Below, one piece after another: positions 1-8,548 of a stretch of DNA of 64,000 nucleotides (position 1 is the first letter of the stretch; every line of letters begins with the position of its first letter). Origin of the DNA: Andeanibacterium fulvum (GTDB lineage Bacteria; Pseudomonadota; Alphaproteobacteria; Sphingomonadales; Sphingomonadaceae); contig NZ_JBANRM010000006.1 of the NCBI RefSeq assembly GCF_037154085.1, positions 1-64,000 on the forward strand, in the 5' to 3' direction. Under the pieces are notes generated by a model. The model searched no databases. It had not been told where the DNA came from and saw only the letters and a list, made by a program, of their open reading frames with translations. The translations under genes were made by a program, and so were the position numbers.

Positions 1-195
1 AACTGCTGTCCGTCTATGTTGGCGACCGTCCCAAGCACCGCCTCTCGTTGGCGCCCCGTCCGGTGAGCAGCCCTCTAGATAGGCCTCTCGATTCAGGCAA
101 GCGTTTTTTGCAGTTTTGTTTCGCTTTCTCGTCGACCCCGCAGAAATCCTAGCTTTACCCGGTGGTAAAAAGTTCTGCCGCATAGGCCCTCTGAC
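1..195. other. Left-edge intergenic sequence
   Basis: No gene is recognised here. One + strand frame stays open from base 3 to a TAG at 150-152 (about 49 codons) and could be the tail of a gene that begins outside the window, but the translated piece resembles nothing I know. The remainder should hold the promoter of the flippase gene that starts at 196. No clear hairpin or operator was seen. Confidence 0.3.
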
Positions 196-1704
196 ATGAC
201 GATCACTGCCCAGAATCCGAATCCGGCCTGCGAAGCGCCGAATGCGCCCCCTGAATCGCTTAGGAATCAGGTGCGTAGTGCCGTTCTGTGGCGTTCGGGC
301 TCCCAGATTCTCGGTCAGCTGATCACCTGGGGCTCCACTTTCCTCGTCATCCGGATTCTCTCCCCTTCGGATTACGGCCTCTATGCGATGACCTCGGTAG
401 TCCTGGTGCTGCTCAGCCTGATGAACGGCTATGGCCTGGCGAACGCCCTGATCCAGAAGCGCGACGCCACACCCCATATGTTGCGCCAGCTCTTCGGCAT
501 GCTGATCGTATTGAACGTGGCCCTTGCGCTGATCCAGATCGCGGCCGCGCCCCTGGTCGCTTCCTATTACGGGCAGCCTGCCGTCGCGAACCTGCTGCGC
601 GTGCAGGCGCTGATCTATCTGACCAATCCGTTCCTCGCCCTGGGCTACGCAGTCCTCTCCCGCGAGATGGATTTCCGCAAGCAAGCCCAGGTCAATCTCG
701 TTTCCGGCCTCCTCTCCGCCTTCGCCGCCCTCGCAGGAGCGCTCGCGGGCCTGGGAGTGTGGACGCTGGTGCTCGCCCCGCTGACAGGCTTTGCGACCCG
801 CGCGTTGGGCATGGCCATCGCCGCGCGTATCTTCATCCGTCCGAGTTTCCACTTCCGCGGCGCATGGAGCCTTGCCCAATATGGAGGGATCGTGGCGGTG
901 GGGCAGTTCTTCTGGTTCATCCAGACGCAGGCAGACATCGTAATTGCCGGACGCGCCTTCGATCCGCACATGCTGGGCATCTACACGACCAGCCTGTTCC
1001 TGACCCAGATGTTCGTCACCAAATTCGTGCCGCCCATCAACGAGGTTGCCTTCAGCGCCTACGCAAGGGTGCAGGACGATCCGCAGGCCATGGCCCTCGG
1101 TTTTCTCAAAGCCGTGCGGATACTGATGCTGATCGGCATGCCCTTCTGCCTGGGCCTTGCCGCCAGCGCCGATCCGCTGGTGCATGTCGTACTGGGCGAG
1201 AAGTGGCTGGAAACCGCACCGGTGATTGCCCTGCTGGGTTTCGCCATGCCCTTCATGACCATTCAAGTGCTGTTCGGGCCCGCGACCAACGCGGCAGGCA
1301 GGCCGGGCATATATACGCGCACTTCCATTCTCGGCGCGGTGCTGCTTCCGCTAGCGTTCCTGATCGGGGTGCATTGGGGCGTAACGGGAATCGCCTGGGC
1401 GTGGGTAGCAGCCTATCCGGTGCTGGTCGCCATTTCCGCTGCCTGGGTGCTGCCGGTGCTGCGAGTGAGCCTGCCCGACTTCCTGCGCGCGCTCGCCCCG
1501 CCGGTGCTGGCGGGCATCGCCATGTTCCTTGGCGTGAAACTGCTCGATGCGGTTCTGCCCGCCCTGTTCTCTCCGACCATGCCCGCAATCGCCCGCCTTG
1601 CCGCGCTGGTGGCGGCCGGGGGCATCGTTTATGGCGGATGGCTGCTCGTGTTCGCACGCGAGAGGCTAGGTGAGTTGCTGGCTCTGGTCCGGAGGAAAAA
1701 TTAA
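196..1704 (+). CDS. Polysaccharide/lipopolysaccharide flippase (Wzx-like, MOP superfamily)
   Basis: A 502-residue integral membrane protein with about 12-14 hydrophobic segments that start near residue 30. The opening pattern (a short polar N-terminus, then SQILGQLITWGSTFLVIRIL and a P-x-D-Y-G-L-Y motif around residues 55-62) is typical of the polysaccharide biosynthesis/oligosaccharide flippase family, which moves lipid-linked glycans across the inner membrane. Length fits the family. The glycosyltransferase-like genes at 2394-4202 lie next to it on the other strand, so this is probably an exopolysaccharide or surface-glycan locus. The start ATG at 196 has only a weak ribosome binding site. 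The exact glycan cannot be told from the sequence. Confidence 0.85.
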   Translation: MTITAQNPNPACEAPNAPPESLRNQVRSAVLWRSGSQILGQLITWGSTFLVIRILSPSDYGLYAMTSVVLVLLSLMNGYGLANALIQKRDATPHMLRQLFGMLIVLNVALALIQIAAAPLVASYYGQPAVANLLRVQALIYLTNPFLALGYAVLSREMDFRKQAQVNLVSGLLSAFAALAGALAGLGVWTLVLAPLTGFATRALGMAIAARIFIRPSFHFRGAWSLAQYGGIVAVGQFFWFIQTQADIVIAGRAFDPHMLGIYTTSLFLTQMFVTKFVPPINEVAFSAYARVQDDPQAMALGFLKAVRILMLIGMPFCLGLAASADPLVHVVLGEKWLETAPVIALLGFAMPFMTIQVLFGPATNAAGRPGIYTRTSILGAVLLPLAFLIGVHWGVTGIAWAWVAAYPVLVAISAAWVLPVLRVSLPDFLRALAPPVLAGIAMFLGVKLLDAVLPALFSPTMPAIARLAALVAAGGIVYGGWLLVFARERLGELLALVRRKN

Positions 1705-1730
1705 GAGCCGCGCCTCACCACGTCGAGGCC

Positions 1731-2390
1731 CTAGTCGGTAAGCTCTTTGACGCGTTCTTCGCCGAGTCGATCTGAAAGCAGCTGCTTGCCGCACCACTTG
1801 GCGACCTCTCTGAAGCCGAGCATATTTACGGTAAGCCCCTTCGTCCGGCGCTCGCCATCCTCATCTTCATAGGAATACGCCACCTTGAACTCCGCAGCCT
1901 GCATTAGTGCCGGCGTGAGGTATTCAAACGGCAGCCATTCATCTTCCCTAGAGGAACGGAAGGCGAAAAGCGGGGCATCGACAGTCATTACAATATTCCC
2001 CGGTTCAGGTGGACGAGCCAGACGCCAAGGCAACCGGACGACCTGATATCCCCTTTCCCCCACAGTCACCTTGTCGATCGTCGCATTCGAAAAGTGCTGA
2101 TTATGCAAAACTTCGAATTCCCAGCGTGCTTCCATCATAGGCGTTTCGGGCGGGCGGATCTGGACGTAGCGGACCGAAACGCCGGATATTTCGCAGACGT
2201 ATCTCGGCCCGAACGTATAAGTGTCGCCCTGGTAATATGCCTTCCCCGTCCAGGAGCCTGAGCGAAACTCGCCAAGCGACAAATCGCCGTCGAGACCTGC
2301 CGCAACGACCTCATTCGTGGGGAAGAACGTCAGCGCGGCGATTATCGCTGCATTACGCCAAATTCCATCGCTTCGATTTCTTCCAGCCAT
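1731..2390 (-). CDS. Hypothetical secreted protein
   Basis: A 219-residue protein with a probable signal peptide: a basic start (AGRNR), a hydrophobic stretch at residues 13-22 and a small-residue site near VVAAG at about 31. The mature part is acidic and rich in aromatic residues, with two cysteines (one in the YVCEISG stretch near residue 65, one in KWCGKQ near 199) that could form a disulfide. I recognise no family. It is the last gene of a three-gene minus-strand run (glycosyltransferase at 3351-4202, glycosyltransferase-like at 2394-3320, this gene), with only 3 bases to the stop of the gene before it, so cotranscription is likely. Confidence 0.6.
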   Translation of the reverse strand: MAGRNRSDGIWRNAAIIAALTFFPTNEVVAAGLDGDLSLGEFRSGSWTGKAYYQGDTYTFGPRYVCEISGVSVRYVQIRPPETPMMEARWEFEVLHNQHFSNATIDKVTVGERGYQVVRLPWRLARPPEPGNIVMTVDAPLFAFRSSREDEWLPFEYLTPALMQAAEFKVAYSYEDEDGERRTKGLTVNMLGFREVAKWCGKQLLSDRLGEERVKELTD

Positions 2391-2393
2391 TGT

Positions 2394-3320
2394 CTATCCC
2401 TTCAGTCCCGCGATTGCCCTGCGGGTCGCATCGGCATAGGCCCCGCGATGGAAGCGATAGGTGCCGATGAAATGGGCGAAGCGCGTATCGGCCGGCAGCG
2501 GCTCGTTCCAGAAGTTGAGGTAACGCCCGTAGGGAAGCAGCACCGGCTCCCCTTCATTGGCGACGATCACGTTGGACATGACCTGTTCGCTGCCCCAGCG
2601 CTTCCAGCTTTCATGGCCGAGGATCGCTTCGGCCTCCCGGCTGAAATCCTCCGCCACCTTGCGCTCCAGCCCGCCCGGAGCGAAGCCGACAAAGCCCGCA
2701 CAGCCGCGCACATAATGGGCAGGCTGAGGCAGGCCGGCATGGATGCGCGGAAGGATCTCTTCCGTCGCGCCCTGCACATGGGTGGTGGGAGCCAAGGGAT
2801 CGAGGCCGGGAGTGGTCTTGACGAAATCCTCCACCGGCAGCCACCGCGCGCTGTCTTCACCCTTCAGCGTGAAGTTGCGCCCCTGCTCGATCGCAGCGGC
2901 GACTTCTGGCACCGGGCCGAGAGTGACTGTGTCGGAATCGACCTGGATAACATAAGCAAGTTTGCGCAAATCGAGCAGTAGCAGCAAACGTTCCCATACG
3001 CAGCCGCGCGGACAGGGGCCGACATCGACCTGCGCTATGGGATGGATTTCCGGATCGCCGAGATGGTGGGCGAGAATCGCCTTGTCCCCGTCGGTCAGCG
3101 TTCCATCGTCGAGAATCACGACCCGTCCGCGCTGCAGATGCTGGTGGAGCGACTTGATCGCCACCAGATAGGGCAGCAGCACCTTGGTGCCGATCATCGA
3201 GAACAGGATCACCCCGTCATCGGCGGGGACAAGCGGCGGCGTATCCAGCACCGCGCGCGACTGGTGCAGGTGGAGCCATTCCCGCGCCTTGCGGAGGAGC
3301 TTGTCGCGCAACTCGATCAT
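2394..3320 (-). CDS. Glycosyltransferase-like protein (GT-A fold, DxD motif)
   Basis: About 308 residues from the ATG at 3320; a GTG at 3338 would add six residues and neither start has a strong ribosome binding site. A beta strand ending in QVDSDTV gives the D-x-D metal/nucleotide-sugar motif of GT-A glycosyltransferases. It is preceded by an ILDDGTLTDGD segment and a helix-rich stretch that resembles GT8-type enzymes. No membrane segment or signal peptide is present, so it is cytoplasmic. It sits between a clear family-2 glycosyltransferase (12-30 bases upstream) and a secreted hypothetical protein. The substrate is unknown, and family assignment rests on motif and context only. Confidence 0.55.
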   Translation of the reverse strand: MIELRDKLLRKAREWLHLHQSRAVLDTPPLVPADDGVILFSMIGTKVLLPYLVAIKSLHQHLQRGRVVILDDGTLTDGDKAILAHHLGDPEIHPIAQVDVGPCPRGCVWERLLLLLDLRKLAYVIQVDSDTVTLGPVPEVAAAIEQGRNFTLKGEDSARWLPVEDFVKTTPGLDPLAPTTHVQGATEEILPRIHAGLPQPAHYVRGCAGFVGFAPGGLERKVAEDFSREAEAILGHESWKRWGSEQVMSNVIVANEGEPVLLPYGRYLNFWNEPLPADTRFAHFIGTYRFHRGAYADATRRAIAGLKG

Positions 3321-3350
3321 TCCGTTCGCCGCTAGCACAACATCCGGGGC

Positions 3351-4202
3351 TTACGAAACAGCCGCGCGCGCCATGCGCGCCAGAGCCATGCGATCGAACC
3401 ACCACCACATCGGATCGCGCCGAGGGGCAAGCCCAGGCAACCAGCGCGGATAGAGCGCGGCAAGGCGCCGGGGCAGGCCCGCAGGGCCGTCCTTGCGCAT
3501 GATCGCGCTGATGATCCGGTTCTGGAAATGGCGCACGGAATAGCTCACCATCCTCCTATATTGCAGCGCGAGGGTCGCGGGCTGGAGCAGGCTGGCCGGC
3601 TCGCACAGGAAGCCCGCTGCCAGACAAGGAACGACGCGCTCGTCCCGCCAGTCATCCTCATTGCCCAGATCGGTCTTGGCCATGGCACAGATCAGGCCAT
3701 CGTCGCCGACCAGATCGTCCGGCAGGCGGATAGCCTTTGCGCGCATGCGTTCGACGAAGCTGCCGGAAAGCGCATAGAGATCGCCGAACAGGCCATGCCC
3801 GGCGATCATCTGCTGGCGATAGGCCTCGGCCCGGCGGCCATTGCACGGCATGCCGGCGGCGGCATTGGCATCGGGATTTGCGGCAAGCGTGGCCGCGAGT
3901 GCTTCCACCGATCCGGGAAGCACCTGGGCATCGCCATCGACGAAGACGAAGCACTGGCCCGCCAGGCCCGGCGTATCGAGCACGAAGCGGTTCCAGCTGC
4001 GCGACTTGCCGCCTTCCGCATAATCGTGGACGGTCACGCCCGCGAAGCCGCGCGCGATGTCCGCTGTCCGGTCATGCGAGCCGTTCACGATGGCATGAAC
4101 CGAAATCCGGGGATCGCCCAGCGGCAGGCTGCCGAGACAGCGCGCAATCCGGCGCTCCTCATTATGCGCCAATACCGCGACGATGACAGGCGGGCGTTCC
4201 AT
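3351..4202 (-). CDS. Family 2 glycosyltransferase
   Basis: A 283-residue protein. The N-terminus (PVIVAVLAHNEERRIARCLGSL, shown here only in part as VLAHNEERRI) is the nucleotide-binding strand and loop of GT2 enzymes. A second signature, FVFVDGDAQVLPGS near residue 92, supplies the D-x-D metal site, and a GDDG element near residue 172 matches the acceptor-side acidic motif. The C-terminal third has aromatic and basic segments but no obvious transmembrane helix. It heads a three-gene minus-strand run and lies near the flippase at 196, which suggests surface polysaccharide assembly. Donor and acceptor are unknown. Confidence 0.8.
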   Translation of the reverse strand: MERPPVIVAVLAHNEERRIARCLGSLPLGDPRISVHAIVNGSHDRTADIARGFAGVTVHDYAEGGKSRSWNRFVLDTPGLAGQCFVFVDGDAQVLPGSVEALAATLAANPDANAAAGMPCNGRRAEAYRQQMIAGHGLFGDLYALSGSFVERMRAKAIRLPDDLVGDDGLICAMAKTDLGNEDDWRDERVVPCLAAGFLCEPASLLQPATLALQYRRMVSYSVRHFQNRIISAIMRKDGPAGLPRRLAALYPRWLPGLAPRRDPMWWWFDRMALARMARAAVS

Positions 4203-4328
4203 GCCGTCGCCTTAGCCTCGAACGATGAATATTGGCTTGCCGCACCGATTCGCGCGGCGCGGCGAAGCGTGATAGAATTGCGCTCGCAGCGGGGCCGCAA
4301 CGAGTCCCGCGATTTGGGAGTGCAGGCA

Positions 4329-5291
4329 ATGCGCTGGTTCACAGCTGCATCGGCCGCATTGGTCGCGGCCATGACCACCACCCTTTCGGCGCAGGATGTC
4401 CAATCCGGCGATGCCGCACCGCTGGAAAAACCGCCCGGCGACCTTGAAGTCTTCAAGACCTCCGCCGAGGCGAACAACCGGCTGACCGTGCCGGTAACCG
4501 TCGAGGGACAAGGGCCCTACCGCTTCATGATCGATACCGGCGCGCAGGCGACGATCCTCTCGCGCGAACTGGCCGACCGGCTTGGCGTGGCCGACCGCAA
4601 GAGCGCCACTCTGGTGGGCATTTCCAGCCGCGCGCCGATCGAGGTCGCGCCGGTGATGGAACTGGGGCTCGGCAAGCGCCTCTTCTATATCGAGACCGTG
4701 CCGCTGGTGGCTCAAGACAATATCGGCAGCGCCGATGGCATCCTGGGGCTCGATTCCCTGCAGGAACAGCGAGTGATGCTGGACTTCCGCGCGAACACCT
4801 TTTCCGTGGCCGATGCGGCGACGCTGGGCGGAGACAAGGGCTATGACATCATCGTGCGCGCGCGCCGGGTGCTGGGCCAGCTCGTCATCACCGATGCGGA
4901 ACTGGACGGCGTGAAAGTCGCCGTCATCGTCGGCACCGGGGCACAGGGCAGCGTGGGCAATCTGGCCCTGCAGGAAAAATTGCGCGGTCGCGAGTTGGGC
5001 GAGGCGCACATGACCGACATCAACGGGGCGATGGAGACGAGCAATGTCCGGCTCGCCAAATCCGTCACCATTGGCCGGGTGAAGGTCAGCAATCTGCCGG
5101 TCGCCTTTGTCGATTCCCCCACTTTCGAGGCATTGGGGCTGGATGACAGGCCGGCCATGGTGCTGGGCATGAGCGAGCTCAAGCTGTTCAAGCGGGTGGC
5201 GATCGACTTCAAGCAGCGCAAGGTATTGTTCGACCTGCCGCCGGGCGCTGGCTGGTTCAATTCCCCTGCCGGAGGAATGGGCAGCAACTGA
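4329..5291 (+). CDS. Retropepsin-like aspartic protease family protein, secreted
   Basis: 320 residues from the ATG at 4329, which has GGGAG at 4316-4320 eight bases upstream. The open frame runs much further 5' but that part is antisense to the glycosyltransferase gene. A signal peptide covers roughly residues 1-21, ending TLSAQD. The FMIDTGAQATILS motif near residue 67 is the catalytic D-T-G of retroviral-type aspartic proteases. A second similar repeat near residue 200 reads VIVGTGAQGSVGN, with Gly where a second catalytic Asp would be expected. These proteins are common in sphingomonads and their substrates are unknown. It is monocistronic, divergent from the glycosyltransferases. Confidence 0.75.
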   Translation: MRWFTAASAALVAAMTTTLSAQDVQSGDAAPLEKPPGDLEVFKTSAEANNRLTVPVTVEGQGPYRFMIDTGAQATILSRELADRLGVADRKSATLVGISSRAPIEVAPVMELGLGKRLFYIETVPLVAQDNIGSADGILGLDSLQEQRVMLDFRANTFSVADAATLGGDKGYDIIVRARRVLGQLVITDAELDGVKVAVIVGTGAQGSVGNLALQEKLRGRELGEAHMTDINGAMETSNVRLAKSVTIGRVKVSNLPVAFVDSPTFEALGLDDRPAMVLGMSELKLFKRVAIDFKQRKVLFDLPPGAGWFNSPAGGMGSN

Positions 5292-5395
5292 CAGCAGCAA
5301 CTGAGCCTTCCGGCATGACCGCCTTTCGCGCCCGATAGGAAAAGCCTGTCGGCCAGCCATTGCCCTTTGCGGGGTTAAGGCCCACTTGCTGGCCC

Positions 5396-7216
5396 ATGCC
5401 ACCGCACGCACAATCGACAAATCTCAAAGGCAAGCATGCCGACTGGCGCACGGTGCGCCGCTTCCTGCCCTATCTCTGGACGCGCGAGCGGGCCGGGGTC
5501 CGCTGGCGCCTGGCGGGCGCGGTGGTGCTGATCCTTCTTTCGAAGGTCACAGTGCTGTCCATGCCCTATTTCCTGCGCGGGGCCGTGAACACCATGGCCA
5601 CCCCCGCGACCGAGGCGATGTGGGCGGCGCTCTCGCTGGTGCTGGCCTATACGGCGGCGCGCTTCACCACCACGGCCTTCGACAATATCCGCAACATCGT
5701 ATTCGAGCGGATCGGGCAGAGCGCGGTGCAGCATCTGGCGGAGGACGTGTTCCGCCGGTTGCACCAGCTCTCCTTGCGCTTCCATCTTGCCCGCCGCACC
5801 GGCGAGGTCACCAAGATCATCGAGCGCGGCACGAAGAGCATCAACACGATGCTCTATTTCCTGCTGTTCAACATTGCCCCCACCTTCATCGAACTGATCG
5901 CGATCGGGGTGATCTTCTACCTCAATTTCGGCATCGCGCTGGTGATCGCCACTTTCGTGGCGGTGGTCGCCTATATCTTCGTGACCACCACGATCACCGA
6001 ATGGCGCGCCACGCTGCGCGCGCGGATGAACGAGCTGGACGGGCAAGCGCTGGCCCGCGCGGTGGATTCGCTGCTGAATTACGAGACGGTGAAATATTTC
6101 GGCGCCGAGCAGCGCGAGCAGCAGCGCTATTCCCACGCGGCCGAAAGCTACATGCAGGCCGCGACCAAGAGCGAGAACTCGCTCGCCCTGCTCAACATCG
6201 CGCAGGCCTTCATCACCAACCTGCTGATGGCTGGCGCCATGGCCTACACTGTCTGGGGCTGGAGCAAGGGCCATCTCAGCGTGGGCGATCTGGTGTTCGT
6301 GAACACCTATCTGATCCAGCTGTTCCGGCCGCTGGACTTCCTCGGCATGGTCTATCGCACGATCCGCCAGGGCCTGATCGACATGGCCTCCATGTTCGAC
6401 CTGATCGACACGCATGTGGAAGTGAGCGACGCACCCGGTGCACCGGCGCTGCTCTCAGGCAATCCCACCGTCACTTTCGACAATGTGGTGTTCGGCTATG
6501 ACAAGGAACGCACGATCCTGCATGGGCTCAGCCTGGAAGTTCCTGCGGGCAAGCAGGTCGCCATCGTGGGCCCGTCAGGCGCGGGCAAGTCCACCATCGG
6601 CCGCCTACTGTTCCGCTTCTACGATCCCTGGGAAGGGCGCATCCTGATCGGCGGGCAGGATATCCGCTCCGTCACGCAGGAATCCCTGCGCGCCGCCATC
6701 GGCATCGTCCCGCAAGACAGCGTGCTGTTCAACGACACGATCGGCTACAACATCGCCTATGGCCGCGACGGCGCGCATATGGACGATGTGATCGCCGCCG
6801 CGCGGGGCGCCGCGATCCTGCCCTTCGTCGAGAACCTGCCTGACGGGTTCGAAACCCAGGTGGGCGAACGCGGGCTGAAGCTGTCCGGCGGCGAAAAGCA
6901 GCGCGTCGCCATTGCCCGCACGCTGGTGAAGAATCCGCCGATCCTGCTGCTCGACGAAGCGACCAGCGCGCTCGATACCCGCACGGAGCAGGAGATCCTG
7001 TCCACCCTGCGCCGGATCGCGCGGGATCGCACCACTATCTCCATCGCGCACAGACTTTCCACGATTGCGGACAGCGACTTGATCTATGTCATGCAAGATG
7101 GACGGCTGGCGGAGCAAGGTACACATCTCGAACTCTTGCGACTCGACGGCCTCTACGCCGAAATGTGGGCTCGCCAGCTTATCGAGAGTGACGAACTGGA
7201 TACCGCCGCACAATGA
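5396..7216 (+). CDS. ATM1/HMT1-type ABC exporter (fused membrane and ATPase domains)
   Basis: 606 residues from the ATG at 5396 (an ATG-frame extension to 5360 is possible but less likely). The N-terminal half has about six transmembrane segments. The C-terminal ATPase carries Walker A GPSGAGKST near residue 392, the signature LSGGEKQRVAIARTL near 495 and Walker B ILLLDEATSALD near 517. The pattern RTGEVTKIIERGTKSINTM is characteristic of the ATM1 group, which exports glutathione-linked sulfur or metal species from the cytoplasm. It works as a homodimer. The next gene overlaps its stop or begins just after it, and encodes a CxxCH protein. Confidence 0.85.
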   Translation: MPPHAQSTNLKGKHADWRTVRRFLPYLWTRERAGVRWRLAGAVVLILLSKVTVLSMPYFLRGAVNTMATPATEAMWAALSLVLAYTAARFTTTAFDNIRNIVFERIGQSAVQHLAEDVFRRLHQLSLRFHLARRTGEVTKIIERGTKSINTMLYFLLFNIAPTFIELIAIGVIFYLNFGIALVIATFVAVVAYIFVTTTITEWRATLRARMNELDGQALARAVDSLLNYETVKYFGAEQREQQRYSHAAESYMQAATKSENSLALLNIAQAFITNLLMAGAMAYTVWGWSKGHLSVGDLVFVNTYLIQLFRPLDFLGMVYRTIRQGLIDMASMFDLIDTHVEVSDAPGAPALLSGNPTVTFDNVVFGYDKERTILHGLSLEVPAGKQVAIVGPSGAGKSTIGRLLFRFYDPWEGRILIGGQDIRSVTQESLRAAIGIVPQDSVLFNDTIGYNIAYGRDGAHMDDVIAAARGAAILPFVENLPDGFETQVGERGLKLSGGEKQRVAIARTLVKNPPILLLDEATSALDTRTEQEILSTLRRIARDRTTISIAHRLSTIADSDLIYVMQDGRLAEQGTHLELLRLDGLYAEMWARQLIESDELDTAAQ

Positions 7217-7233
7217 CGGCGCGGGAGAAGACG

Positions 7234-7764
7234 ATGCGGAAATATGCGATGTTGGCGGTGCCGGCCGTGCTGGCCGGTTCCATGCTGGCCTGGGGCGTGG
7301 CGCAGGCGAATGAAGACGATGTGCTCTATGTGCGCGGCGCCATGCAGCAGGAAGTGAATGCCGCCACCAACGCGCTGTGGGACATCGGCAATAATGCGAT
7401 GAGCGACACGGGCGGGCTCGACCCGGCCCAGATGGACGACGCCAAGTGGGCCAGGCTGGCCGATGCAGCTGCCGCGCTCAAGCTGGAGGCCGAGAAGATG
7501 GCCGCCGCCGGCACGATCAAGGCCGCCGCTCCGGGGCAGGAAAAGGTGGAGGAACCCGGCGCCTATTCGATGGAAGACGTCCAGTCCTATATCGATGCCG
7601 ATCCGCAGAGCTTCCGCGATCTCGCCACCGGCCTTGCCAAACACGCCCAGTCGATTTCCGACGCCGCCAAGTCCCGCGATGCCGACGCCGCCGGCCTGCT
7701 GGTGGGCGAACTCGATCAGGTCTGCGAAGCCTGCCACGCCAAATACTGGTATCCGCAGGGCTGA
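7234..7764 (+). CDS. Exported class II cytochrome c-like protein (CxxCH at C-terminus)
   Basis: 176 residues from the ATG at 7234, which has a GGAG-type site about 8 bases upstream; an ATG at 7213 overlaps the stop of the ABC exporter and would add seven residues. A signal peptide ends near VAQANE. The mature part is helical and carries a single heme motif CEACHAKYWYP close to the C-terminus, the arrangement of cytochrome c' and c556 four-helix proteins. The gene at 7896 is a clear paralogue with the same layout. It is likely a periplasmic electron carrier or heme-binding protein. Its partner is unknown. Confidence 0.7.
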   Translation: MRKYAMLAVPAVLAGSMLAWGVAQANEDDVLYVRGAMQQEVNAATNALWDIGNNAMSDTGGLDPAQMDDAKWARLADAAAALKLEAEKMAAAGTIKAAAPGQEKVEEPGAYSMEDVQSYIDADPQSFRDLATGLAKHAQSISDAAKSRDADAAGLLVGELDQVCEACHAKYWYPQG

Positions 7765-7781
7765 GAACGGACCTTGTTCCT

Positions 7782-7822
7782 GCCCTCTCTGCGACGTCTT
7801 TTATGAGAGGTTGGGAGAGGGC
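7782..7822. repeat. Inverted repeat between the two cytochrome-like genes
   Basis: GCCCTCTC at 7782-7789 pairs exactly with GAGAGGGC at 7815-7822 across a 25-base loop. It lies 18 bases after the stop of the first cytochrome-like gene and could reduce read-through. There is no T-run directly after the stem, so terminator function is uncertain. Confidence 0.3.
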
Positions 7823-7895
7823 GCGTTACCCTTCGATATTCTTCCCTCGCACTGCGTAGCGCGCTAATTAGCACGCTCCCAGAGAGGAGCCTCCA

Positions 7896-8489
7896 ATGAC
7901 ATCGCATCGCATGATTCTCGCCCTCGCAACGGCGGCACTGACGCTTGCCGGCTGCAGCAAGGAACCCGCCGCCGACAATGTCCCCATGACCGTGCATGAA
8001 GCCATGACCAAGCATGTCGACGTGATCGCCGACGAGGTCTGGGCAATCGGCAATGCGGCGATGGCGAACGATGCGGTGATCGATCCCAAGCTGATGGACG
8101 ACGCCAAATGGGCGAAGCTGGCCGATGCCGCCACTCGTCTTCAGGCAGCCGCGGTCGATCTTGGTGCGCTCAAGAAGCTGGTGGTCAACCGGCCGGGCGT
8201 GACCATCTCCGACGAGAATGTGGAAGGCGGCACGACTTCCCAGCAGGTCCAGAAGAATATCGACGCCGATCCCGACGGGTTCCGCGGCATGGCCGGCGCC
8301 CTTGCCAGCCACATGGGCGACATCGCCGCCGCGGCCAAGGCGCGCGATGCGCAGCGGGCCGGTGAGCTGGTCGGCGAGATCGACGGCGTGTGCGAGAACT
8401 GCCACCTGGAATTCTGGTATCCGCAGCAGAAGGATCTGGTGAAGCAGTTGATGGCCGAAGGGCAAACGCCCACGCCCGCAGCGAAGTAA
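7896..8489 (+). CDS. Lipoprotein class II cytochrome c-like protein (paralogue of the preceding gene)
   Basis: 197 residues starting at an ATG with GAGAGGAG about 8 bases upstream. The N-terminus has a lipobox, TLAGC, near residue 21, so this is probably a membrane-anchored lipoprotein. The C-terminal heme motif CENCHLEFWYPQ aligns with CEACHAKYWYPQ of the gene at 7234. The central segments (MDDAKWAKLADAA and NIDADPDGFRGMA) also match that neighbour, showing a tandem duplication in which one copy is soluble and the other lipid-anchored. The C-terminal tail is extended by about 20 residues. A strong hairpin follows at 8505. Confidence 0.7.
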   Translation: MTSHRMILALATAALTLAGCSKEPAADNVPMTVHEAMTKHVDVIADEVWAIGNAAMANDAVIDPKLMDDAKWAKLADAATRLQAAAVDLGALKKLVVNRPGVTISDENVEGGTTSQQVQKNIDADPDGFRGMAGALASHMGDIAAAAKARDAQRAGELVGEIDGVCENCHLEFWYPQQKDLVKQLMAEGQTPTPAAK

Positions 8490-8504
8490 TTGTTTGGCCC
8501 TGAA

Positions 8505-8537
8505 CCCGCTCGCCCCTTAAAGGCAGGGGCGAGCGGG
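8505..8537. terminator. Strong hairpin, probable bidirectional terminator
   Basis: CCCGCTCGCCCCT at 8505-8517 pairs perfectly over 13 bases with 8525-8537 around a 7-base loop. It sits between the convergent ends of the cytochrome-like gene (stop at 8489) and hslU (stop at 8549). Confidence 0.7.
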
Positions 8538-8548
8538 CAGGTCTTCGG

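Noticed and set aside
3528..4328. N-terminal extension of the aspartic-protease frame to 587 codons
   Set aside because: It runs antisense to a family 2 glycosyltransferase gene, lacks a domain and a start site, and the signal peptide with ribosome site begins at 4329.
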